Notes under the pieces: generated by a model
The model's input: the letters and a program-made list of their open reading frames with translations, nothing else
Databases searched by the model: none
Told to the model about the DNA's origin: nothing
Assembly: GCA_944326525.1 (NCBI GenBank)
Contig: CALVEG010000007.1
Location: forward strand, 32,524 to 96,523
Source of the DNA: Candidatus Gastranaerophilales bacterium
Lineage (GTDB): Bacteria > Cyanobacteriota > Vampirovibrionia > Gastranaerophilales > Gastranaerophilaceae
DNA: 64,000 bases
Reading direction: 5' to 3'
Shown: positions 57,396 to 64,000 of the stretch, piece by piece
Numbering within the stretch: the stretch's first letter is position 1
Layout: each line of letters opens with the position of its first letter
Position numbers and translations under genes: made by a program

Positions 57396-58720
57396 ACAAG
57401 CTCGCCTTGCAAATACCAGGTCTTTGTTCCTGTAATCTTTGCATTCAAAAATTCACCTGTTCTATCGGTTTCAAAAGGAATATGTACTATTTTGTTGTTT
57501 CTTGTTCTTCCAGTTATTACGTTTTTACCCTTGTGATTTTCAAAATTCTCAATCAAAACCTCCATGACTCTGCCAACGTATTTTTTGTTGGATTTCAAAC
57601 AATTTTCGCGAACTTTTTCATTCAATCTTGCAAGTCTTTCAGTTTTTGTATCTTCATCTATAAATTTGTCAGTCCATTTTGCAGCAACTGTCTTTTCTCT
57701 CGGTGAATAAGCAGCAGTATTGGAGTAATCAAGTTCAAATTCATCAATCGCAGATAAGGTTTCTTTAAATTGTTCCTCAGTTTCTCCTGGAAAACCTGCT
57801 ATAAAGTCACTTGTTATCGTTACATCTGGAACTTTGTTTCTTACTTTTTCGACTATTTTTTTGTAAGTTTCACGGTCGTAACGTCTGTTCATTTTTTTCA
57901 AAACTTCGCTTGAACCTGATTGCATAGGAATATGGAAATACTCACAAACCTTATCCAGTTCAACTACAGTATCAATAAGTTCATCAGTAATATCTGTCGG
58001 ATATGATGTTACAAATCGAATCCTAAATTGACCTTCGAGATTATTCAATTCCCTCAACAAATCTGCAAGACGATAATTTCTGTCTTTAAAATCCTTGCCG
58101 TAACTATCAACATTCTGACCTAAAAGAGTAATTTCTTTAAAACCTGCATTCAAAGCATCTTTTGCCTCTTTTATAATAATTTCAGGAGTTCTTGAACGCT
58201 CACGCCCTCTTGTATAAGGAACTATACAATATGTGCAAAAGTTGTTACAGCCTTCTGTTATCGGAATCCATGCGTTTACGCTTTTTGCCCTTGTAATTTC
58301 ATACTGCGATGCTTTATCATCTTCTGTCGCATTTGTTTCTTCGCATTCCAAAACTCTTTCACCGTTGTTTATCCTTTTTATAATTTCAGGAAGTGAATAA
58401 ATTTTGTGCGTTCCGAGAACAAAATCTACGTATGGCGCACGACGAAAAACTTCTTTCATTTTTTGCTGGGCTACACATCCGCAAAAACCTATTTTCAAAT
58501 CTGGTTTTGAAGTCTTTTTCCATTGCCCCCAAACGCCAATTTGACTAAAAGCTTTATCTTCGCTCAACTGCCTTATTGAACAGGTATTAACCATCAATAA
58601 ATCCGCTTCTTTAGGGTTTTCGGTCTGCTCATAATCAAAATGTGAAAGCATTCCAAACATTCTTTCACTATCCGATTTGTTCATCTGGCAGCCCATAGTT
58701 TCTATATAAACTTTTTTCAT
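57392..58720 (-). CDS. miaB: tRNA-2-methylthio-N6-dimethylallyladenosine synthase MiaB
   Basis: A 442-residue radical SAM methylthiotransferase modifying A37 of tRNAs that read UNN codons. The N-terminal UPF0004 domain holds C11, C47 and C82 for the auxiliary 4Fe-4S cluster; the radical SAM motif CNNFCTYC gives C158, C162 and C165; a TRAM domain lies at the end. TRGRERSR follows the radical SAM motif. The AAGGGA site precedes the ATG at 58720. It shares overlapping stop codons with the facing small gene. Confidence 0.96.
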   Translation of the reverse strand: MKKVYIETMGCQMNKSDSERMFGMLSHFDYEQTENPKEADLLMVNTCSIRQLSEDKAFSQIGVWGQWKKTSKPDLKIGFCGCVAQQKMKEVFRRAPYVDFVLGTHKIYSLPEIIKRINNGERVLECEETNATEDDKASQYEITRAKSVNAWIPITEGCNNFCTYCIVPYTRGRERSRTPEIIIKEAKDALNAGFKEITLLGQNVDSYGKDFKDRNYRLADLLRELNNLEGQFRIRFVTSYPTDITDELIDTVVELDKVCEYFHIPMQSGSSEVLKKMNRRYDRETYKKIVEKVRNKVPDVTITSDFIAGFPGETEEQFKETLSAIDEFELDYSNTAAYSPREKTVAAKWTDKFIDEDTKTERLARLNEKVRENCLKSNKKYVGRVMEVLIENFENHKGKNVITGRTRNNKIVHIPFETDRTGEFLNAKITGTKTWYLQGELV

Positions 58721-58777
58721 TATTTAATCCCTTAACTACTTAATATTGTCTTTAAGAAAATTATAATATAAAAAAAG

Positions 58778-59848
58778 TTATACTGTATGAGCAGTTTTGA
58801 AAGCTTGCGCAATTGACTCTGTATATGAAGGTCTTAAAATTCCGACTTCTGTGATAATTCCAGTAATCAATTCATTCGGTGTTACGTCAAAACCGGGATT
58901 TATGACGTTAACCTGAGGTGCGCATATAATTTTGCCGTTTATATGAGTAACTTCTTCTCTGGAGCGTTCTTCTATCGGAATTTCATCTCCTGATTTAATT
59001 GAAGTATCAATCGTCGACAAGGGTGCGGCTATATAAAACGGAACATTATGATATTTCGCAGCAATTGCAAGTGTGTATGTACCAATTTTATTTGCGGCAT
59101 CTCCGTTTGCGGCAATTCTGTCAGCACCGACACAAACCATATCTATCATGCCTTTTTTCATAAAATACGAGCACATACCATCAGTTATTAAAGTTGTCGG
59201 GATTCCGTCCGTCGTAAGTTCAAATGTCGTAATCCTCGCTCCTTGCTGGCGAGGTCTGGTTTCGTCCGCAAAAACCTGTATGGTGTTATCTTTAGCATAA
59301 GCACTTCTGACAACCCCTAGCGCCGTCCCGTATCCGACAGTTGCCAAGCCTCCTGCATTACAGTGAGTCAAGATCGTTGCACCTTTTGGAACAACTTCGG
59401 CTCCGTAATCTCCAATTTTTTTATTTATTGCAATGTCTTCGTCTTCTAATCTTTTACCGTTTGCAATAAGTTCTTTGACAATCCCGTTTATATCAGATTT
59501 TGAATTTCTTATAACATCTTTTTGCTTTTCACATGCCCACATCAAGTTTACCGCTGTCGGACGAGATGTCGCCATATAATCCGCTTTTGCCAACAATTGA
59601 TCTATAAATTCATCACGTGATAAATCTTCTTTCTCAAGTTCCTGAGCATACAATGCAATTCCATGTGCTCCTGCAACTCCTATAGCCGGTGCTCCCCTTA
59701 CTATCATGGTCTTTATTGCATCATACATCTGATTACCGCTTGTTATTTTTACATACTTAAATTCATAAGGTAACAACGTCTGATCTACCATTTTTGAATA
59801 ATTATCTACCCACTCAATTGTCTTTATTTTTGAATGAAATTCTGTCAT
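58778..59848 (-). CDS. mtnA: S-methyl-5-thioribose-1-phosphate isomerase
   Basis: A 356-residue enzyme of the methionine salvage pathway, converting methylthioribose 1-phosphate to methylthioribulose 1-phosphate. Motifs: RGAPAIGVAGAHG near 52-64, the catalytic Cys in THCNAGGLATVGYG, and GADRIAANGDAANKIGTY with the catalytic Asp. Full length. It is two bases downstream of the 162-residue membrane-protein gene on the same strand. The rest of the salvage pathway is not in the window. Confidence 0.95.
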   Translation of the reverse strand: MTEFHSKIKTIEWVDNYSKMVDQTLLPYEFKYVKITSGNQMYDAIKTMIVRGAPAIGVAGAHGIALYAQELEKEDLSRDEFIDQLLAKADYMATSRPTAVNLMWACEKQKDVIRNSKSDINGIVKELIANGKRLEDEDIAINKKIGDYGAEVVPKGATILTHCNAGGLATVGYGTALGVVRSAYAKDNTIQVFADETRPRQQGARITTFELTTDGIPTTLITDGMCSYFMKKGMIDMVCVGADRIAANGDAANKIGTYTLAIAAKYHNVPFYIAAPLSTIDTSIKSGDEIPIEERSREEVTHINGKIICAPQVNVINPGFDVTPNELITGIITEVGILRPSYTESIAQAFKTAHTV

Positions 59849-59849
59849 T

Positions 59850-60338
59850 TTATTTGTAATTCCTCATATCATACTGTTCAAAACTGTTTTTTTGCGGCGA
59901 ATTTAATGTCTTTGTAAACTCAATTAAATAATAAGTTACAAACCCGCTGAACGCATTCATTGTAGCTGATAACACGCCCATGAATATCGCAAGCATTATC
60001 ATAACACCAAATGTCGCATTTGACAAAAACATTGACACACCTAAATTAGCCGAATAATTAAAAAACTTCGCTAACACAATTACCGCAGGAACATATACTG
60101 CACAAAAAGCTATGAATGAAATAAAACCTATAATTCCGCCTATTACAGCACTCTGTCTTACCGTCGCAATTTCTAAAACTTCAACTTTTGTCATAAATAA
60201 AATTACTACAGGCGCAGATATAAGAAGAAGTAACCAAAATATTATTTCTCCCACATACGGGACAATAGTCAGCAATCCGCTGACTATTCCCAAAAACACA
60301 CTTAGTAATATTATTATTTTTAATATTGACTTATTCAT
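59850..60338 (-). CDS. Hypothetical four-helix membrane protein
   Basis: A 162-residue protein with four hydrophobic segments (about 5-25, 28-48, 66-95 and 103-130). It has a GGAGAG ribosome site and is followed closely by mtnA, so the two are co-transcribed. It has the look of a DUF4199-like or yip1-like membrane protein, but I cannot name the family. Function unknown. Confidence 0.7.
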   Translation of the reverse strand: MNKSILKIIILLSVFLGIVSGLLTIVPYVGEIIFWLLLLISAPVVILFMTKVEVLEIATVRQSAVIGGIIGFISFIAFCAVYVPAVIVLAKFFNYSANLGVSMFLSNATFGVMIMLAIFMGVLSATMNAFSGFVTYYLIEFTKTLNSPQKNSFEQYDMRNYK

Positions 60339-60358
60339 AAAGCTCTCCGAAAAATAAA

Positions 60359-61786
60359 TTATTTTTCCGTTGGAACATCCTCATAATAAAGAGGTGATTC
60401 TGCACCAAAATGCTCTTTGGATAATTTTACCAACTCATCAATTTTTTCTGTATTGCCTTTTGTTCTGTATATTTGAGCCATAACAGGATATGCCGCCATT
60501 AGCTTTGGATATTCTTTTATTAATTCTTCCAATCTTAACAATGATGTATCATAATTTCCGCTTTCATAATTGATATACGCCAAAAGATATTGATTGTACG
60601 GAGTATTTGATACATCAATTGTAGTGTTTGCATATCTTATAGCATCTTGGTTTCTGTTCATTTTTAAATATAAAATAGCAAGTGATCTTAATGCTAAAGC
60701 TTTATCCATAGGAACTTCTGTGCTATCTGATGCCTCTATATATTTTGTTTCTGCTTTGTCGTATTTACCAGCTTTATAAAATTCATAAGCCTGATCCATC
60801 GCTACTTCATAAGAAGTTGCTGTGCGTTGACTATTTATATGTTCAAGTAAAGTATCCTTAATTTCTGAAGTATCTTTACCTCTCAAAGAAGATAATCTAA
60901 TCATACTTGCAGATTCTTTCTTTGTGTAATATTTGTTTGTAACTGTAGGCACAAAATTGTATAACAATTTCAACGTGCTGATATCTACATTTGAAATATT
61001 AATATTTTCATAAGAAGGTGTCTCATACATAACATCTATTGCTCTATCACTATGAACACTTATCCCTAAAATATGACCAATTTGGTGCTGTAAAGGCGCA
61101 TAAAGCGTTGCTACAGCAACATCTGCACCATCACAATCTTTTTTAGGAACAATTAATTCTGCATTTCTTAAAATTCCACCTGATATATTTAATTTATAAT
61201 CATTTGAACTTCCATCTGCACATTCATTTGAAGGAGTTTCGGGGACTGTAACTATTATATTTGCACCCTCTTCTTGATCAACATATTTGAATGACACAAA
61301 TCTATCACTTGCATGCTCCCAGTTGCCAAAAGCAGTTTTTATAGCATCTGCAAACCCTTTCGGCAAGTTGCTTTCATCTTTTATGTAAATACTCAACGGA
61401 AATGAAGATAAATTCCAAAGTACTAAATTTTGTGAAAAATCAAATTTATCAATATAATTTGCATCCAAACTCATTGTTGAAGATGCTCTGGCTGTAATAT
61501 CAGGAATTAAGCCGTCTGTTTTTATAACAAGTTTTTTACCGCTGGTTTCATCAATATATTCTTCTTCTGATCCGGAATCATCCTCATCTTCAGTATCTTC
61601 TTCACTTATAAAATCACCTCTTTGATCTTCCGGAATTTCAACACCTATAACAGTACCATTTTGTTCAGGCTCTGAAGTCTTTTTGGTTGCATTGTGATCA
61701 GCAACAACATTAGAACTCCATATCATGACGCCTAAAAGTATAACTATCATTACGGTAAAAATTGCTAAAATTTTATTTCTATACAT
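60359..61786 (-). CDS. Membrane-anchored matrixin-like protein with TPR tail
   Basis: A 475-residue protein with an N-terminal signal anchor (8-27), an acidic linker (about 45-90), a matrixin-like metalloprotease domain (about 100-275) and a TPR C-terminus (about 300-470). The zinc motif reads HQIGHILGISVHS at 234-246, with a DVMYET Met-turn soon after. Bacterial and cyanobacterial matrixins have HExGHxLGxxxHS, so here the catalytic Glu is Gln (codon CAA). The other ligands are kept, so zinc binding is likely but proteolysis is doubtful. GAGGATGG precedes the start. It is followed by the four-helix membrane gene and mtnA. Confidence 0.75.
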   Translation of the reverse strand: MYRNKILAIFTVMIVILLGVMIWSSNVVADHNATKKTSEPEQNGTVIGVEIPEDQRGDFISEEDTEDEDDSGSEEEYIDETSGKKLVIKTDGLIPDITARASSTMSLDANYIDKFDFSQNLVLWNLSSFPLSIYIKDESNLPKGFADAIKTAFGNWEHASDRFVSFKYVDQEEGANIIVTVPETPSNECADGSSNDYKLNISGGILRNAELIVPKKDCDGADVAVATLYAPLQHQIGHILGISVHSDRAIDVMYETPSYENINISNVDISTLKLLYNFVPTVTNKYYTKKESASMIRLSSLRGKDTSEIKDTLLEHINSQRTATSYEVAMDQAYEFYKAGKYDKAETKYIEASDSTEVPMDKALALRSLAILYLKMNRNQDAIRYANTTIDVSNTPYNQYLLAYINYESGNYDTSLLRLEELIKEYPKLMAAYPVMAQIYRTKGNTEKIDELVKLSKEHFGAESPLYYEDVPTEK

Positions 61787-61824
61787 AATCCATCCTCATA
61801 TTTCCAAATATCATTCACTTAAAC

Positions 61825-62313
61825 TTATACCATTGCAGTCTGCACAGCACAGGAACGTGTATGACAAATCGCAATTGCTATACTATCGACAGTATCATCC
61901 AATTTTGGAAGTTCAGCCCCACCTAGCGCAAGCTTAACCATCTGTTCAACTTCCTTTTTATCGGCCCTTCCATATCCTGTCAAAACCTGCTTCACCTCCA
62001 TTGGAGTGTATTCAAAAACCGGTATATTAAATTTTTCAAGTACCGTTAAAATCACACCTCTTGCATGAGCTACAGGCATTACCGTCGTTTGATTTCTAAA
62101 GAAAAATAACTTTTCTATAGCACAAACATCAGGCTTATAAGTTTCAACTACTGTCGACATATCATTGTATATTTCAAGAAGTCTTGCTGATTCTCTTTCC
62201 CCTTTTAAAGTTTGAATTGAACCGGACGCAATTAGTTCTATATTACTGTTACAAAAGTCTATTAAACTATATCCGACAATTGCCATGCCGGGGTCTATCC
62301 CAAGAATTTTCAT
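61825..62313 (-). CDS. ruvC: Crossover junction endodeoxyribonuclease RuvC
   Basis: A 162-residue Holliday-junction resolvase. The acidic active-site residues are D7 (GIDPG), E67 (AIEKLFF) and D139 or D140 and D143 near KLDDTVDSIAIA. It cuts four-way junctions in recombination together with RuvAB, which are not in this window. It starts at ATG 62313, only 7 nt after a -10 box and without a ribosome site, so its mRNA is probably leaderless. Confidence 0.93.
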   Translation of the reverse strand: MKILGIDPGMAIVGYSLIDFCNSNIELIASGSIQTLKGERESARLLEIYNDMSTVVETYKPDVCAIEKLFFFRNQTTVMPVAHARGVILTVLEKFNIPVFEYTPMEVKQVLTGYGRADKKEVEQMVKLALGGAELPKLDDTVDSIAIAICHTRSCAVQTAMV

Positions 62314-62320
62314 ATTATTA

Positions 62321-62349
62321 ATTATAACCTATTGCGCACTTGCGCGCAA
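62321..62349 (-). promoter_or_regulatory. ruvC promoter with overlapping inverted repeat
   Basis: On the minus strand: TTGCGC (62344-62349), a 17 bp spacer, TATAAT (62321-62326), then 7 nt to the ATG at 62313. A GC-rich inverted repeat TTGCGC-N6-GCGCAA (62332-62349) covers the -35 box and part of the spacer, so it could bind a repressor. Confidence 0.55.
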
Positions 62350-62452
62350 CATTTTGTCAAAAATATGAACAAACTTAACATTTAACTTGATTAATAATAT
62401 CTCTCATGCTACCATGCCTGTAAGAACAATTTATTAGGGTTGTGAGGTATAT

Positions 62453-63010
62453 ATGAAAAGTTCAACTATCAGAAGATCAAACTTATCTAAGGAGAAAATG
62501 GCTGTATTAGAAGCACTTTCAAAATACAGACAAGACAGTTATGATAATACTCCAAATGTTTATGTAAGACCTAACAAAGAAAAAGAACTTGATGTTTTAT
62601 GGCAGAATTTCAAAATTAATCAAAAAGCAGAAAAGTCACCGAGTGTATATCTGGCAACCGGATTTATTGCAGGAGTTGCAGCAACACTTCTCCTTGTAGG
62701 ACTTGTAAGTTTATCAAGCGGACACATAGCAGCTAATAATGAAAATGATATTTTTAATCCTGCTCGTGTAAAAGGTCAAAATGAAAAACTTAATTTGATT
62801 CCTGCAACAACAGAAACTGTAGCCGCAGAAGCAGCAACCGGAGCATCTGAGGTTTACACAGTACAGAATGGAGATACTTTAGAAAGCATTTTAATCAGAT
62901 TTTATGGTGGATATAGCCCTGCAAAGGCCACTGCTGTTATGCAAGCTAATAACATGTCTAATCCGAATAAACTTTCTATTGGACAAAAATTAACTATTCC
63001 AATGAACTAA
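62453..63010 (+). CDS. Membrane-anchored LysM protein
   Basis: A 185-residue protein: a charged N-terminus, one membrane helix (about 65-85, TGFIAGVAATLLLVGLVSLS), a linker and a LysM domain at about 135-185 (VYTVQNGDTLESILIRFYG, then SNPNKLSIGQKLTIP). LysM binds peptidoglycan, so the protein tethers the inner membrane to the wall. It is transcribed alone with a GAGG ribosome site and ends at a terminator. Confidence 0.85.
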   Translation: MKSSTIRRSNLSKEKMAVLEALSKYRQDSYDNTPNVYVRPNKEKELDVLWQNFKINQKAEKSPSVYLATGFIAGVAATLLLVGLVSLSSGHIAANNENDIFNPARVKGQNEKLNLIPATTETVAAEAATGASEVYTVQNGDTLESILIRFYGGYSPAKATAVMQANNMSNPNKLSIGQKLTIPMN

Positions 63011-63035
63011 GCAGTATTTAAATAAAGAGAATTTA

Positions 63036-63066
63036 GCGCCGCAAACCTGAAGTTTTCGGCGCTTTT
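63036..63066. terminator. Rho-independent terminator
   Basis: Stem GCGCCG (63036-63041) with CGGCGC (63057-63062), a 15-base loop with internal AAC/GTT pairing, then TTTT. It lies between the LysM gene and the facing rarA gene. Confidence 0.75.
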
Positions 63067-63100
63067 GTAGTGTTTTCAAAGATTTTAAAAACAAATGTTA

Positions 63101-64000
63101 TTATAAATATTTTCTATCTTTCAATTCATCAGGCAAAAACTGCTGATAGACATCAGGTGCGTCATGACTATAAATATAACCTATTCCAAAACCGTATTTT
63201 GAAGCATCCTTATAATGAGCATCCCTTAAGTGCATTGGAGGCGGAAAATCTTTACCGCTTTCAATATCAGCTAAAGCAGCATCAATTGCGCAAATCGCCT
63301 TATTATTTTTAGGAGCTTTCGCAACATAAATTACAGCCAAAGCTAAAGGAATTCGCCCTTCAGGAAGCCCTAAAAGTTCGACGGCCTTATACGCATTAAC
63401 AGCGATATTTATCGCATTCGGATCAGCAAGCCCTACATCTTCTGCCGCACAAACAATCAACCTTCTTGCAATAAACCTCGGATCTTCGCCAGCCGCAATC
63501 ATTTTTGCAAGGTAATAGATAGCTGCATCAGGATCAGAACCTCTTAAACTTTTCTGAAAAGCCGAAGCACAGTCATAATGTTCCTGCTGAGAATATCTTG
63601 TGTTACGTTTTTGGCAAATTTCCTCTATGATTGAAACTGTAAGATTTCGTCTGTTATCTTTAAAATCACTTGCAAAATACGCATTTTCAACAACATTCAG
63701 TGCATATCTTGCATCGCCTCTGGCAATGTTTACAATAAAATCCAAAACTCCACTCTCACAATCCATTGCGGTATAATGTTTTGCAAGATAACTAAACCCT
63801 TTTTTAATAATAGTTTTCATACTCTCATCATCAATAGAATTAAGCCTTATAACCTGCAATCTTGAAAGAAGCGCCGGAACCACCTGAAAAGAAGGATTTT
63901 CTGTTGTTGAACCTATCAAAAACAATGTTCCGTTCTCAAGATGAGGAAGAAGTGCATCTTGCTGGGTTTTAGAATATCTATGAATTTCATCAATAAATAA
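63101..64000 (-). CDS. rarA: Replication-associated recombination protein RarA (MgsA), 5' part beyond window
   Basis: The reading frame is open to the right edge, and its first visible residues, LFIDEIHRYSKTQQDALLP, are the Walker B and sensor region of RarA. ENGTLFLIGSTTENPSFQV follows, then the C-terminal tetramerisation domain (GSDPDAAIYYLAKMIAAGEDPRFIARRL block, ending in the P-x-x-MHLRDAHYK signature). RarA acts at stalled replication forks. The N-terminus with Walker A lies outside the window. The visible part is intact. Confidence 0.95.
   Translation of the reverse strand, partial: LFIDEIHRYSKTQQDALLPHLENGTLFLIGSTTENPSFQVVPALLSRLQVIRLNSIDDESMKTIIKKGFSYLAKHYTAMDCESGVLDFIVNIARGDARYALNVVENAYFASDFKDNRRNLTVSIIEEICQKRNTRYSQQEHYDCASAFQKSLRGSDPDAAIYYLAKMIAAGEDPRFIARRLIVCAAEDVGLADPNAINIAVNAYKAVELLGLPEGRIPLALAVIYVAKAPKNNKAICAIDAALADIESGKDFPPPMHLRDAHYKDASKYGFGIGYIYSHDAPDVYQQFLPDELKDRKYL

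Overview
This is a low-GC, gene-dense bacterial window with clear signs of a Gram-negative-type envelope: an LPS-export module (LptB and an LptF/G permease), a TonB-ExbB-ExbD-ExbD set, a SpoIID-like protein and many signal-peptide proteins. It also has a VKOR-DsbA fusion, a flagellar-type FliO-FliP-FliQ-FliR export block, a reverse-type rubrerythrin, FtsH, and many TPR and pentapeptide-repeat proteins. No photosynthesis gene is seen. The combination fits a non-photosynthetic member of the cyanobacterial phylum, most likely Vampirovibrionia/Melainabacteria of the Gastranaerophilales type. That placement is inferred from gene content and was not tested by phylogeny. No rRNA, tRNA, CRISPR array, prophage or insertion sequence was found.

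Layout. 1-3074: truncated queH, VKOR-DsbA, a two-zinc-ribbon protein and an M48-like protein with a broken zinc motif. 3179-8312: a five-gene signalling operon (GAF-HD-GYP, secreted TPR protein, two LuxR-type response regulators, pentapeptide protein). 8379-12828, minus strand: DAHP synthase, two TPR proteins, a DedA/YqaA-type membrane protein and trpS. 12954-17308: two related secreted proteins and the TonB/ExbB/ExbD1/ExbD2 genes. 17358-23583: two lineage-specific membrane-anchored proteins flanking lptB, lptF/G and a phosphodiester glycosidase. 23736-27815, minus: SIMPL protein, membrane protein, ligA, agmatinase. 28015-30755: hypothetical protein, SpoIID-like protein, HU and a secreted protein. 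30924-34837: ftsH followed directly by the two subunits of a corrinoid iron-sulfur protein. 34958-39833: FliM/FliN-like, FliO, FliP, FliQ, FliR, then HemW. 40545-47324: a large acidic membrane protein with a TonB-like tail, a sigma-like factor and a zinc-ribbon/ATPase/TPR giant. 47470-55050: gatA, small proteins, dnaK, acyl-CoA synthetase and two small exported proteins. 55160-64000: rubrerythrin, YkgJ-type protein, small secreted protein, an AbrB/MazE-like regulator divergent from a 69-residue protein, miaB, mtnA, a matrixin-like TPR protein, ruvC, a LysM protein and truncated rarA.

Most worth following up: (1) AcsD/AcsC homologues overlapping the 3' end of ftsH, with no CODH/ACS partner in view; (2) a recurring promoter layout in which the -10 box lies 6-7 nt before the start codon with no Shine-Dalgarno sequence, suggesting leaderless mRNAs for at least seven genes; (3) a 51-codon AbrB/MazE-like gene divergent from a 69-residue protein, with a perfect 10+10 bp inverted repeat around the -10 box; (4) two zinc-protease-like proteins that have each lost a key catalytic residue; (5) a sigma-like factor with a zinc-ribbon STAND-type ATPase and a giant acidic membrane protein; (6) possible small transcripts at 18582-18676 and 56317-56424.
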